A stretch of 64,000 nucleotides of DNA from Curtobacterium pusillum (GTDB taxonomy: Bacteria > Actinomycetota > Actinomycetes > Actinomycetales > Microbacteriaceae), in assembly GCF_007680845.1 (NCBI RefSeq), contig NZ_VEIY01000002.1, positions 596,911 through 660,910 of the forward strand, in the 5' to 3' direction. Positions 32,273-41,628 of the stretch are shown piece after piece (within the stretch, counting starts at the first letter, position 1; each line of letters begins with the position of its first letter). Made by a program: the position numbers and the translations under genes. The notes under the pieces are model-generated. The model had not been told where the DNA came from and did no database searches. It saw only the letters and a program-made list of their open reading frames with translations.

Positions 32273-33583
32273 TCAGCGGCGGTTGCTGTCCGCCCGGTCC
32301 GCCGTGCCGTCCTTGCCTGCGGTCTCGGTCGTCGCGGTCGCGCCCGTCGTCTTCGTGGTCCGGAGGACCGTTCGGGCGGCGGCGCCGGTCTCACGGGCCG
32401 CACCCGAGGCCAGCCCGGCCGCGATGATGAACACGAAGACGATGAGCAGCGCGTGCAGCAGCCCGATGTGCTCGCCGAGGAACCCGATCAGCGGCGGTCC
32501 GGCGAGGAACGCCACGTAGCCGATCGTCGCGACGGCGCTGACCCGGGCCGCCGCGGTCCGGGGGTCGTCGGCCGCGGCGGACATGCCCATCGGGAACCCG
32601 AGGCTGGCACCGAGGCCCCAGAGCACGACGCCCACGATCGCGAGCGGGACGTCGTCGACGAAGATGAGCATGCCGAGGCCGACCACCGCGACCGCCGCGC
32701 TGACCCGCAGGACCGGCACCCGGCCGAACCTGTCGATGAGCGGACTGCCGGCGACCCGGCCCGCGGTCATCGCGGCCAGGAACACGGTGAGCACGGCGGA
32801 CCCGGCGGCGTTGTCGAGCCCGTGCCCGTCGATCATCGCCAGCGGCAGCCAGTCGTTCGCGGAGCCCTCGGCCAGCGCCATGCCCAGCACGATCACGCCG
32901 ATGAAGATCGTGGACGGCTGCGCCCAGACCTGCCACCGGGTGAGCGGTGCCGCGATCGGGCTGGTGTCGGTGGAGACCGGGTCCTCGAAGCGGTGCTCGT
33001 CCTGGAACTTCGTGACGGCGACGAGCAACGCGGCGCTCGTGACGACGACGAGGACGACGAAGTGCAGGGAGACCGGGATCTCGAGCTTCTCGGCCAGTGC
33101 TCCGAGGCCCGCGCCGGCGAGGGTGCCGAGGCTGAACGCGGCGTGGAACAGCGGCATGATCGTGCGCCCGCCGGCCTTCTCGGCTGCAGCGCCGGACACG
33201 TTCATCGACACGTCGCACAGGCCGTTGCCGAACCCGAAGGCGATGAGCGCGATCCAGATCGCGGCGAAGCCCCAGCCGAGCGTGACCGCGACACCGGCGA
33301 ACACCATGCCGACCGCCAGGCACGCTGCCGCGACCTGGACACCGCGGCGGGCACCGAGCTTCGCGACGATGTGCCCGGCGAAGGTCAGGCCGGCGATCGA
33401 GCCGACCGCCATGCCGAGGACGAGCATGCCCATCTCGAACGTGCTGGCCCCGAGGGCGTCCCGCACGCTGGGGATGCGGCCGAGCCACGTCGCGATGTCG
33501 AGGCCGGACAGGGTGAACACGACGAACACCGCGGTGATCCAGGCCCTGGTGGTCGGGACGGTGCGGGTGGACGGCGTCGTCAT
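32273..33583 (-). CDS. MFS transporter
   Basis: 436 aa from ATG 33583 (GGGA 6 nt upstream; ATG 33595 is an alternative). About twelve hydrophobic segments; the first includes AVFVVFTLSGLDIATWLGRIPSV, a YbjJ-like pattern, and loop 8-9 contains LIDRFGRVP. The C-terminal 30 residues are Thr/Ala/Asp/Arg-rich. It converges on the PucR gene, the two stop codons being separated by a single base. It is divergent from the LacI-type gene, with a 20-bp palindrome between them. Confidence 0.9.
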   Translation of the reverse strand: MTTPSTRTVPTTRAWITAVFVVFTLSGLDIATWLGRIPSVRDALGASTFEMGMLVLGMAVGSIAGLTFAGHIVAKLGARRGVQVAAACLAVGMVFAGVAVTLGWGFAAIWIALIAFGFGNGLCDVSMNVSGAAAEKAGGRTIMPLFHAAFSLGTLAGAGLGALAEKLEIPVSLHFVVLVVVTSAALLVAVTKFQDEHRFEDPVSTDTSPIAAPLTRWQVWAQPSTIFIGVIVLGMALAEGSANDWLPLAMIDGHGLDNAAGSAVLTVFLAAMTAGRVAGSPLIDRFGRVPVLRVSAAVAVVGLGMLIFVDDVPLAIVGVVLWGLGASLGFPMGMSAAADDPRTAAARVSAVATIGYVAFLAGPPLIGFLGEHIGLLHALLIVFVFIIAAGLASGAARETGAAARTVLRTTKTTGATATTETAGKDGTADRADSNRR

Positions 33584-33633
33584 GGTGGTTCCCATCGTGC
33601 TGCGGTGCGTGTGGTGCGGTGCGTGTCGCGCTC

Positions 33634-33653
33634 GGGTCGAATCGATTCGACCC
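33634..33653. promoter_or_regulatory. LacI-type operator (20-bp perfect palindrome)
   Basis: Ten-base arms GGGTCGAATC and GATTCGACCC meet at a central CG, the form expected for a LacI-family operator. It lies 50 nt upstream of the MFS start (minus strand) and 25 nt upstream of the LacI-type start (plus strand), so one site can control both. Confidence 0.85.
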
Positions 33654-33678
33654 CGCGATCCGGCTACGCTAACGGGCG

Positions 33679-34812
33679 ATGGACGAACCGGCAACAGCAT
33701 CCGGCGCGTCGCGTTCCCGCGGCGGCGCTGCTCGTCCGTCGCGCCCGACGCTCGCCGCGGTCGCGCGTGCCGCCGGGGTCGCGCCGTCCACGGCGTCCCT
33801 GGCGTTCAGCGGCCTCGGCCCGGTGTCCGAGGACGCGAAGGCCCGCGTGCTCGCAGCCGCCGCCGAGCTCGGCTACGGCGGCCCCGACCCCCGCGCACGT
33901 TCCCTCCGTCGTGGTCGTTCCGGTGTCATCGGCGTCGTGATGGACGAGCGCCTGAGCGATGCGTTCCGTGACCCGGTCAACGTCCTGACGCTCGACGGCA
34001 TCGCCGAGGTCGCGGGTGCCGCCGGTGCGTCCCTGCTGCTCGTGCGGAGTCCGCTCGACGACGAGCAGGGCGCCGGGCCACTGGTCGACGCTCCGATGGA
34101 CGCCGTGGTGCTCGTCGGGTGCAACGTGCGGATCGACCCCGCCGTCTCAGTGTTGCGGCGCCGGCAGATCCCGGTCGTCGCCATCGAGGCGGACGAGATC
34201 GAAGGGGCGGTCCCCGTCCAGCTCGACAACCGCGATGCCTCACGCCGTGCGGCCTCGTACCTGCGGGACCTCGGACACACCGACGTCACGGTCGTGACGC
34301 TCGCGCTCGACGCCGATCGCCGACGGGGGCCGATCGACGAGGACCGTCTCGCTTCGGGGATCGCGTTCACGACGCTCGAACGGCTGCGTGGTGTGCGGGA
34401 GGTCTACCCGGACGCGGTCGCGATCGAGACCGAAGGCAGCTCGGTGGAGGAGGGGCGTCTCGCCGGCACCGCGTTGTTCGCCCCGGACGGCCCTCGGCCC
34501 ACCGCCGTCATCGCGCAGAGCGACCTGATCGCCGTCGGGGTGATCTCGGCCGCCCTCGACGCGGGACTCCGTGTGCCCGAGGGCGTCAGCGTGGTCGGGT
34601 TCGACGGCATCACCGTGGACGACAGCCTGCTGCACCGCTCGCCGATCCGGCAGCTGACCACGCTCGTGCAGCCGTTCGTGCAGAAGGGTCAGGCTGCCGC
34701 CCGTGCTGCGCTGGCCATGCTCGAGGGGGCGGAGCCGCAGGCGGCGTCGTTCACGTCGGAGTTGCGGGTGGGGGACACGACGGGCCCGCCGCCGGCTCCG
34801 CGCGCCGGCTGA
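33679..34812 (+). CDS. LacI family transcriptional regulator
   Basis: 377 aa. After an N-terminal Arg/Ser/Ala-rich extension of about 25 residues comes the HTH: TLAAVARAAGVAPSTASLAFSG, then the hinge-helix stretch with VSEDAKARVLAAAAELGY. The periplasmic-binding-like effector domain begins IGVVMDERLSDAFRDP and ends SPIRQLTTLVQPF. It probably represses the divergent MFS gene and its own gene through the palindrome 25 nt upstream. The effector is unknown, presumably a sugar or similar small molecule. Confidence 0.93.
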   Translation: MDEPATASGASRSRGGAARPSRPTLAAVARAAGVAPSTASLAFSGLGPVSEDAKARVLAAAAELGYGGPDPRARSLRRGRSGVIGVVMDERLSDAFRDPVNVLTLDGIAEVAGAAGASLLLVRSPLDDEQGAGPLVDAPMDAVVLVGCNVRIDPAVSVLRRRQIPVVAIEADEIEGAVPVQLDNRDASRRAASYLRDLGHTDVTVVTLALDADRRRGPIDEDRLASGIAFTTLERLRGVREVYPDAVAIETEGSSVEEGRLAGTALFAPDGPRPTAVIAQSDLIAVGVISAALDAGLRVPEGVSVVGFDGITVDDSLLHRSPIRQLTTLVQPFVQKGQAAARAALAMLEGAEPQAASFTSELRVGDTTGPPPAPRAG

Positions 34813-34882
34813 CCGCGACGCTGCGACGGCACCGGAAGCGTCGGCCGCTGGCCCACCACGGCGTCTGGACGCCGCTCGGACC

Positions 34883-36217
34883 TCACCGCCTCAACGCCTG
34901 CTCCACCCACCCCCGCCGATGCGCCCGCACCCCGAGCGTCACCGCCCGCACCCCGATGTACCCGAGCGCGAACGCCGCCCACAGCCCCGCGAGCGTCCCA
35001 CCGGCCCACCACAGCAGCGGCAGGTACACCACGAGGTTCACCCCGCCGGCGATCGCCAGGTACCGAGCGTCCCCGGCGCCGATCAGCACCCCGTCGAGCA
35101 CGAACACGTACCCCGCGACGGGCATCCCGACCGCGATGAGCACGAGCACGATCGGCAGCGCGTCCTGCACCACGCGAGCGTCCGAGAACACCGGCCCGAG
35201 CACCCCGCTGACGGCCAGGGTCAGCACCCCGAGCACCACACCACCCGCGATCCCGAGCAGCACGAGCCGCCGCGTCACCAGCCGCACCCGCGTGGGATCC
35301 CGCGCACCGAGCCCGTGCCCGACCAATGCCTGCCCGGCGATCGCGAGGGCGTCGAGTGCGAACGCCAGCGTCGAGAACACCGTCAGCCCGACCTGCGTCG
35401 TCGCCAGCCCGGTGGTCCCGAGTCCGGCGGCCGCGCCGACGGTCGCGAGCATCGCCACCCGTAGCGACGCGGTCCGGAGGAACAGCCACGCGCCGGACCG
35501 CAACGCCCGTGCCACACCCGAGGCACCCGGCCGCAACGGCGCCCCCGACGACCGAGCGGCCCGGACCGCGATCCGGACGTAGACGACGGCCATCGCCCAC
35601 TGCACGATGACGGTGCCGGCGGCGGACCCCTCGACGCCCCAGCCGACGCCGTAGATGAGGACGGCGTTGAGCAGCCCGTTCGCGACGAACCCGATCGTCG
35701 CGACGACGAGCGGCGTCTTCGTGTCCTGCAGCCCGCGCAGCAGTCCGGTCGAGGCGGTCACCACCAGGATGCCAGGCAGGCCGATGAGCGAGAGCGTCAG
35801 GTAGGCGGTCGCCGCGGCCGAGACCTCCGCCGAAGCACCGAACAGTTCGACGAGCGGCCCGGCGAGCGGCCACCCGACGAGCGCCAGCACCACCCCGAGC
35901 CCGAGCGCGAGCCACATCCCGTCGATTCCCGCGTGCACGGCTCCGCGACGGTCGCCACCGCCGAGCGCGCGCGCCACGGCCGGGGTCGTCGAGTACGCCA
36001 GGAACACGAGCAGCCCGACCACCGTCTGCAGCACGGCACTCGCGAGCCCGACGGCCGCCAGCGGTGTCGCCCCGAGGTGCCCGACGAGCGCGGTGTCCGT
36101 GAGCAGGAACAGCGGCTCGACCACGAGGGCTCCGAGCGCGGGCACCGCGAGCCGCACGATGTCGCGGTCGACCGCGCGCCGCTCAGCGCTCACAGCGGGT
36201 CGCGTCGGTCGGGGCAT
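34883..36217 (-). CDS. MATE family efflux transporter (DinF-type)
   Basis: 444 aa, ATG 36217 giving MPRPTRPAVSAERRAVDRDI; the frame remains open further upstream but this start fits the family. About twelve hydrophobic segments. PALGALVVEPLFLLTDTALVGHLG is the characteristic first-span motif of the DinF/NorM MATE group. A matching loop occurs in the second half (TQVGLTVFSTLAFALDALAIAGQALVGHGLGA in parts). It exports cationic drugs or metabolites driven by proton or sodium gradients; the substrate is unknown. Confidence 0.92.
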   Translation of the reverse strand: MPRPTRPAVSAERRAVDRDIVRLAVPALGALVVEPLFLLTDTALVGHLGATPLAAVGLASAVLQTVVGLLVFLAYSTTPAVARALGGGDRRGAVHAGIDGMWLALGLGVVLALVGWPLAGPLVELFGASAEVSAAATAYLTLSLIGLPGILVVTASTGLLRGLQDTKTPLVVATIGFVANGLLNAVLIYGVGWGVEGSAAGTVIVQWAMAVVYVRIAVRAARSSGAPLRPGASGVARALRSGAWLFLRTASLRVAMLATVGAAAGLGTTGLATTQVGLTVFSTLAFALDALAIAGQALVGHGLGARDPTRVRLVTRRLVLLGIAGGVVLGVLTLAVSGVLGPVFSDARVVQDALPIVLVLIAVGMPVAGYVFVLDGVLIGAGDARYLAIAGGVNLVVYLPLLWWAGGTLAGLWAAFALGYIGVRAVTLGVRAHRRGWVEQALRR

Positions 36218-36283
36218 CGACCCATTCTGTCGGCGTTGCCGACACGACGGGGTCACCGAGCGGGGGAGACGTCACCCCGTGAC

Positions 36284-36325
36284 GGACGGGAGGCGCGGGT
36301 CGGCGCCGCCCCGCGCCTCCGGTCC
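36284..36325. repeat. palindromic repeat copy (GGACGGGAGGCGCGG ... CCGCGCCTCCGGTCC)
   Basis: 15-nt arms with one mismatch enclose a 12-nt centre. It lies between the MATE start and the end of the uracil/xanthine permease gene, that is, 3' of the latter on its own strand. Confidence 0.8.
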
Positions 36326-36375
36326 GGTGGTCCCACGTCCTCGGGTGACGGGCCGGTCCGAGCCGACCACACGCG

Positions 36376-37713
36376 TCAGTCGCGGCGCGGTTCCGCGGGG
36401 ACGGCGCCGGTGGCGGCGTGTGCGGGGTCGGCGACCTCGGTGGAGGGTTCGTCGGTGCCGCGGGCCCGGCCGACGAGGTCCATCACGTGGTAGACGACGA
36501 TCGCGGCGACGGTACCGAGGATGATGCCGCCGAAGCTGGCCTCACCGAACGAGAACGTGAAGTCCGCGATGCCGATGATGAGGGCGATGCCGGCGGTGAG
36601 CTGGTTCTTCGGCTTGGCGAAGTCGACCCGGTTCTCCACCCAGATCCTGATGCCGATCACGCCGATGAGGCCGTAGAGCGCGGTGGTCGCACCGCCGAGG
36701 ACCCCCGGTGGCACGGAGGAGATGACGGCACCGATCTTCGGCGAGAGCCCGAGGAGGACGGCCACGATCGCGGCCACCCAGTACGCGGCGGTCGAGAAGA
36801 CCCGGGTCGCCGCCATCACGCCGATGTTCTCGCCGTAGGTGGTGGTCGCGGAGCCGCCGCCGAACCCGGCCAGGACGGTCGAGATGCCGTCGGCGAAGAG
36901 CGCCCGCCCGGTGAGCGGTGTGAGGTCGCGGCCGGTCAGCTGCCCGACGCCCTTCACGTGCCCGACGTTCTCGGCGACGAGCGCGAGGACGACGGGGACG
37001 AACGCCAGGTAGATCGCGAGTTGCGCGGGGTCGAAGGCCGGTGCGGTGAACTGCGGCAGGCCGATCCAGTCCGCCTTGGCGACCGCGTCGAACGAGACCT
37101 CGCCGCCGATGAGCGCCGCGACGTAGCCGACGACGACGCCGATGACGATCGACAGGCGGCCGAGCAGCCCCTTGAAGAGGACGGTGACGAGGATGATCGC
37201 CGCGAGGGTGATGACCGCGACGACCGGTGCCTTCGTGAAGTTGTCCCGCGCCGCCGGGGCGAGGTTGAAGCCGATGAGGGCGACGATCGCGCCGGAGACC
37301 ACCGGCGGCATCAGACGGTCGATCCAGCCGGCGCCGGCGAGGTGCACGACGGCGCCCACGATCGCCAGGAGCGCCCCGACCACGATGATGCCGGAGAGTG
37401 CGAGCGGGATGCCGCCGATCTTCGTCGCCGCCGCGATCGGGGCGATGAACGCGAACGACGACCCGAGGTAGCTGGGCAGCCGGTTCCCCGTGATGAGCAG
37501 GAACAGGATCGTGCCGATGCCGCTGAAGAGCAGCGTCGTGGACGGCGGGAAGCCGGTCAGCAGCGGCACGAGGAAGGTCGCGCCGAACATCGCCACGACG
37601 TGCTGGACGCCGAGGCCGATCGTCCGACCCCAGTCGAGCCGTTCGTCCGGCGCCACGATCGTCGTCGCGGAGACGGTCTTGCCGTCCCCGTGCAGCTTCC
37701 ACGGAAGTCCCAT
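36376..37713 (-). CDS. NCS2 family uracil/xanthine permease
   Basis: 445 aa from ATG 37713. The N-terminal half has WGRTIGLGVQHVVAMFGATFLVP, and the conserved PSYLGSSFAFIAP is a hallmark of UraA/PyrP-type permeases; QLTGRDLTPLTGRALFADGISTVLAGFGGG (in parts) is the second signature. About fourteen hydrophobic segments in the family. It imports uracil or a related base by proton symport. Its tail (430-445) is basic. It is monocistronic, divergent from the M13 peptidase gene 81 nt away. Confidence 0.93.
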   Translation of the reverse strand: MGLPWKLHGDGKTVSATTIVAPDERLDWGRTIGLGVQHVVAMFGATFLVPLLTGFPPSTTLLFSGIGTILFLLITGNRLPSYLGSSFAFIAPIAAATKIGGIPLALSGIIVVGALLAIVGAVVHLAGAGWIDRLMPPVVSGAIVALIGFNLAPAARDNFTKAPVVAVITLAAIILVTVLFKGLLGRLSIVIGVVVGYVAALIGGEVSFDAVAKADWIGLPQFTAPAFDPAQLAIYLAFVPVVLALVAENVGHVKGVGQLTGRDLTPLTGRALFADGISTVLAGFGGGSATTTYGENIGVMAATRVFSTAAYWVAAIVAVLLGLSPKIGAVISSVPPGVLGGATTALYGLIGVIGIRIWVENRVDFAKPKNQLTAGIALIIGIADFTFSFGEASFGGIILGTVAAIVVYHVMDLVGRARGTDEPSTEVADPAHAATGAVPAEPRRD

Positions 37714-37794
37714 GCGACGACCGTAGCGGCAGCCGTCCACAGGTGACGACCCGGATCGGCCTGCCCCAGGGCGACGGTGGCTATCGTGGACCGC

Positions 37795-39777
37795 ATGACC
37801 GACGTCGCAAGCACCTCCGGGGTCCACAGCGCCTCCGGGATCCAGATCGACGAACTGGACGCCGGGGTCCGCCCGCAGGACGACCTGTACCGCCACGTCA
37901 ACGGCTCGTGGATCGACGCGACGCCGATCCCGGACGACAAGGCGCGGTACGGCTCCTTCACGGTGCTGGCCGAGGCTGCCGAGATCGCCGTGCGGGACAT
38001 CATCGAGCGGTCGCAGCAGGCCGCACCGGGCACCGAGGAGCGCAAGGTCGGCGACCTCTACTCCTCGTTCACGGACGAAGCCCGGCTCGAAGCCCTCGGC
38101 ACCGCGCCGATCGAACCCCTGCTCGCCGAGATCGCCGCGATCGACTCCACCGCCGACGTCGTCCGGATGGTCGGGCGCTTCGAGCGGCTCGGTCTGCCGA
38201 GCTTCCTGCAGCTCTTCGTCGACAACGACCCGGGGGACCCCGAGTCCTACATCGTCTTCCTCGAGCAGTCCGGCCTCGGTCTGCCCGACGAGTCGTACTA
38301 CCGCGAAGAACGCTTCGCCGACATCCGGACGAAGTACCGGGAGTTCGTCGCGGCGATGTTCCCGCTCGCCGGGTTCGCCGACGGCGGGGAGCGCACGGAC
38401 AACGTCATCGCACTCGAGACCGCCCTCGCCGCCGCGCACTGGGACAACGTCCGCACGCGTGACAGCCAGGCGACCTACAACAAGCTGCCCTGGTCCGAGG
38501 TCGCCGCGCTGGCGCGGGACATCGACCTCCGACAGTGGTGGGACGCGATCGACGCTCCCGCCGGAGCCTTCGAGACGGTCGTGGTCCGGGAACCCTCGTA
38601 CGTGACCGGTCTCGCGGAGCTGCTGCAGCGCGAACCGCTGGCCATGTGGAAGGACTGGCTGCGCTGGCAGGTGATCCGCGCCTCCGCGGCGTACCTGACG
38701 AGCGCCTTCTCGGCGACCAACTTCTCGTTCTACGGCACCGCCCTGACGGGTGCGCCGAAGCAGCGCGAGCGCTGGAAGCGCGGCGTCTCGCTCGTCGAGG
38801 GGGCGATGGGGGAAGCCGTCGGCCGGATCTACGTGCAGGAGCACTTCGACGAGACCTCGAAGGCGACGATGGACGACCTCGTCGCGAACCTGGTCGAGGC
38901 GTACCGCCACAGCATCACCGCGCTGGACTGGATGACCGACGAGACCCGGGCGCGCGCCGTCGACAAGCTCGACAAGTTCACGCCGAAGATCGGCTACCCG
39001 GTCAAGTGGCGCGACTACTCGGCGCTGACGGTCGCGCCGGACGACCTCATCGGGAACGTCCGTGCCATCGCGAGCTTCCAGGTCGACCGCGAGCTCGGCA
39101 AGATCGGGAAGCCGATCGACCGCGACGAGTGGTTCATGACGCCGCAGACGATCAACGCCTACTACAACCCCGGCTTCAACGAGATCGTGTTCCCCGCGGC
39201 GATCCTGCAGTTCCCGTTCTTCGAGGCCGGCCGCGACGCCGCCGCGAACTACGGTGCGATCGGCGCCGTCATCGGCCACGAGATCGGGCACGGCTTCGAC
39301 GACCAGGGCTCGCAGTACGACGGCGACGGCCGGCTCGAGAACTGGTGGACCGAGGCCGACCGCACGGCGTTCGAGGAGCGCACCAAGGCCCTCATCGCAC
39401 AGTACGACGCCCTGGTCCCGACCGAGGTGCCGGACGGCCACGTCAACGGGGCCCTGACGATCGGCGAGAACATCGGCGACCTCGGCGGGCTGTCGATCGC
39501 GTGGAAGGCGTACCTGCTGTCCCTCGACGGGGCCGAGCCGCCGGTGGTCGACGGCCTGACCGGCGCAGAACGCTTCTTCCTCAGCTGGGCGCAGGCCTGG
39601 CGCATGGCGATCCGCCCGGAAGAGGCCGCGCGCCTGCTGAGCATCGACCCGCACTCGCCGAACGAGTTCCGGTGCAACCAGGTCGTCCGCAACATCGACG
39701 TCTGGTACGACACCTTCGGCGTGACCGAGCGGGACGCGATGTACCTCGACCCGGCCGAGCGCGTCTCGATCTGGTGA
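37795..39777 (+). CDS. M13 family metallopeptidase (neprilysin-like, PepO type)
   Basis: 660 aa from ATG 37795. The N-terminal domain (about 1-400) is the typical helical M13 cap, with DDLYRHVNGSWIDATPIPDD. The catalytic domain contains NAYYNP (substrate binding), the zinc site HEIGHGFDD (about residues 496-504) and the third-ligand region GENIGDLGG about 58 residues later. The ending VRNIDVWYDTF is also conserved. It is a cytoplasmic or exported endopeptidase of short peptides; no signal peptide is seen. The next gene starts by TGATG overlap. Confidence 0.94.
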   Translation: MTDVASTSGVHSASGIQIDELDAGVRPQDDLYRHVNGSWIDATPIPDDKARYGSFTVLAEAAEIAVRDIIERSQQAAPGTEERKVGDLYSSFTDEARLEALGTAPIEPLLAEIAAIDSTADVVRMVGRFERLGLPSFLQLFVDNDPGDPESYIVFLEQSGLGLPDESYYREERFADIRTKYREFVAAMFPLAGFADGGERTDNVIALETALAAAHWDNVRTRDSQATYNKLPWSEVAALARDIDLRQWWDAIDAPAGAFETVVVREPSYVTGLAELLQREPLAMWKDWLRWQVIRASAAYLTSAFSATNFSFYGTALTGAPKQRERWKRGVSLVEGAMGEAVGRIYVQEHFDETSKATMDDLVANLVEAYRHSITALDWMTDETRARAVDKLDKFTPKIGYPVKWRDYSALTVAPDDLIGNVRAIASFQVDRELGKIGKPIDRDEWFMTPQTINAYYNPGFNEIVFPAAILQFPFFEAGRDAAANYGAIGAVIGHEIGHGFDDQGSQYDGDGRLENWWTEADRTAFEERTKALIAQYDALVPTEVPDGHVNGALTIGENIGDLGGLSIAWKAYLLSLDGAEPPVVDGLTGAERFFLSWAQAWRMAIRPEEAARLLSIDPHSPNEFRCNQVVRNIDVWYDTFGVTERDAMYLDPAERVSIW

Positions 39778-40733
39778 TGACCGAGCCGGACGCGGCTCCG
39801 TCGTCCGATCCAGGAGCGGCACGGCGGTCGCGCCGCCGACAGCACGTCGGCGGCGCCGACGGTCGTGCGCGCGGTCGACACCGCGGGGGAGCGGACGAGC
39901 GCTTCGGGGCCACCCTGGAGGCGCTGGGCACGATCGCCAAGGACGGTGCGTCGGTCAGTGCCTCGGTCATCGACACGTCGACCGGGAAGGCGCTGCTGGC
40001 GGTGGACGACACGCTCGTCCAGCCGGTGGCGAGCCTCGGCCGTGTGCTGCTGCTGGTCGAGGTCGCGGCGCGGCTCGAGGACGGCGGCCTGCACGGCGAC
40101 CGTCTGCAGCGGATGGCGCGCGACACCGCGACCGGCGCAGGGCTGTGGCAGTTCCTGCAGGAGCCGACCATGCAGGTCTCCGACCTCGCCACGCTCGTGG
40201 GAGCGAGTGCTGACGCCTGGGCGATGAACGCGCTGCTCTCGACCGTCGGGATCGACGCCGTCCGCGAGCGAGCGGAGTCCCTCGGGATCGAACGGACCGC
40301 ACTGATCGACCGCGTCCGGGACCGCCGTGGTCCGGACGACGCCCCTGATGCCTCCGTCGCACCCACCGGGGAGCTCGCCTGGCTGATGCGCGGACTGGCC
40401 CTCGGCGAGGTCGTCGACGAGGCGGTGTCGAACCGTGTGCTCGGCTGGCTGTCGCTCGCGAGCGACCTCACCCTCGTCGCAGGGTCGTTCGGGCTCGACC
40501 CGCTCGCACACCGGGCGCTCGACCACGGCCTCCAGGCCGTCTCCGTCACCGGGTCGAGCACCGGGGTCCGTGCCGAGGCGGGAGTCCTGCGCGGGCCGGG
40601 GTCGTCCGTGAGCTACGCCGTGACGGTGACGTTCGACGACGCCTCGCTGCAGCGGCGCCTGGCCGTCGTCGAGGCGATGCGGACCCTCGGCACCGAGGTG
40701 CTCGAGGCCGTGCACGACCCTGCGGTCCGCTGA
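39777..40733 (+). CDS. class-A beta-lactamase-like serine hydrolase with altered active site
   Basis: 318 aa, starting at ATG 39777 which overlaps the M13 peptidase stop (TGATG). Residues 45-318 carry the class-A fold: STGKALLAVDDTLVQPVASLGRVLLL around the expected Ser-x-x-Lys motif, where the lysine position is Arg89 (S86-L-G-R89), then an SDN-like region ASADAWAMN and an RVRDRRG loop. The first 40 residues are very basic and unlike a normal start. A +1 frame over 39862-39900 reads VRAVDTAGE, which hints at a frameshift or another start. It may be a non-hydrolytic penicillin-binding-like protein. Confidence 0.78.
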   Translation: MTEPDAAPSSDPGAARRSRRRQHVGGADGRARGRHRGGADERFGATLEALGTIAKDGASVSASVIDTSTGKALLAVDDTLVQPVASLGRVLLLVEVAARLEDGGLHGDRLQRMARDTATGAGLWQFLQEPTMQVSDLATLVGASADAWAMNALLSTVGIDAVRERAESLGIERTALIDRVRDRRGPDDAPDASVAPTGELAWLMRGLALGEVVDEAVSNRVLGWLSLASDLTLVAGSFGLDPLAHRALDHGLQAVSVTGSSTGVRAEAGVLRGPGSSVSYAVTVTFDDASLQRRLAVVEAMRTLGTEVLEAVHDPAVR

Positions 40734-40755
40734 CCCGGTCGGCCCGCGGCGTGCG

Positions 40756-41604
40756 TCAGCGCTGGACGCGCGACCCGATGAGGGACGCGACCCAGGCGTC
40801 CAGCCGCCGACGCAGGACACCCCCGTCGACGTCGGGTCGCCCGACCCCGGCGTAGTTCGGTGCCCAGGTCTCGACGTACGTGTCGGCTCGCGCGGCGGCG
40901 ATGACGTCCCAGGCGGGGACGTCCAGGACCCGGCGTCCCGCGGCCCGTTCGTACGCGGTCGTGAACCGGTCGGCGGCTTCTGGCGACCCGAGGAGCACGA
41001 GGTCCTGCCGGCACCACGCGACGTCGACGCCGCGCGGGGCCGACATCGCTCCCGACCAGTCGACGACACCGCTGAGCCGGTCGCCGACCCACAGGGTGTT
41101 GCCGCTCCAGAAGTCGCCGTGGGTGAGCACGCGGTCGAGGTCCGCTTCGGCCCAGGCCTCGTGGGCGGCGGACGCGAGGCGCCCGGCGCGGAGGACCGGT
41201 CGGCGGTCCTCGTCCGGGAGGCCTGTCGGGTCCAGCTCGTGGATCGCCGCGAGGGCCACGCCCAACTGCTCGCCGGCCGTCACGAGGTCGATCCCGGGAC
41301 CCGCCGCGGTGCCGGGGACCGCCGTGGTCACGATGACGGGGTGCCCGCCCGCCGTCCCGTGGGCGAGGAGCCGCGGCACGAGGTCGCCGAGCGGGCCCAG
41401 GCGGGGGAGCACACCGCGTTCACGATCGACCGCGTCGTCGCCGTGCGGGAACGACCGGACGACGACCTGACCGCCCCCGTCGGTGTCGGTCGCGAGCAGG
41501 GTCCGGGCGTGCTGGCCGCCGGTGAGCGTCCGGTCGAGCACCAGCGGACGCCGGAGCAGGTCCGCCGCGGCGGCGACGAGGTCCGTCGAGGTGAGCTGGT
41601 CCAC
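40756..41604 (-). CDS. aminoglycoside phosphotransferase-type kinase
   Basis: 282 aa, GTG 41604 chosen because no better start occurs before the divergent gene. The APH/choline-kinase fold is visible: LTHGDFWSGNTLWVGD carries the catalytic Brenner motif HxDxxxxN, SGVVDWSGA holds the magnesium-binding Asp, and the N-terminal lobe has the VVVRSFPHGDDAV lysine-poor region. Substrates in the family are aminoglycosides, homoserine, fructosamine or other alcohols; the true substrate here is unknown. It is divergent from the YCII gene, 25 nt away. Confidence 0.85.
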   Translation of the reverse strand: MDQLTSTDLVAAAADLLRRPLVLDRTLTGGQHARTLLATDTDGGGQVVVRSFPHGDDAVDRERGVLPRLGPLGDLVPRLLAHGTAGGHPVIVTTAVPGTAAGPGIDLVTAGEQLGVALAAIHELDPTGLPDEDRRPVLRAGRLASAAHEAWAEADLDRVLTHGDFWSGNTLWVGDRLSGVVDWSGAMSAPRGVDVAWCRQDLVLLGSPEAADRFTTAYERAAGRRVLDVPAWDVIAAARADTYVETWAPNYAGVGRPDVDGGVLRRRLDAWVASLIGSRVQR

Positions 41605-41628
41605 GGCGACGAGCGTACTGTCGCGCCC

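Noticed and set aside
29203..32403. A very long open frame on the minus strand opposite the DUF917 and PucR genes
   Set aside because: Its composition is Arg/Pro/Ala/Gly-rich, it has no recognisable domain and it lies opposite genes with clear conserved motifs. It is an effect of high-GC codon use.
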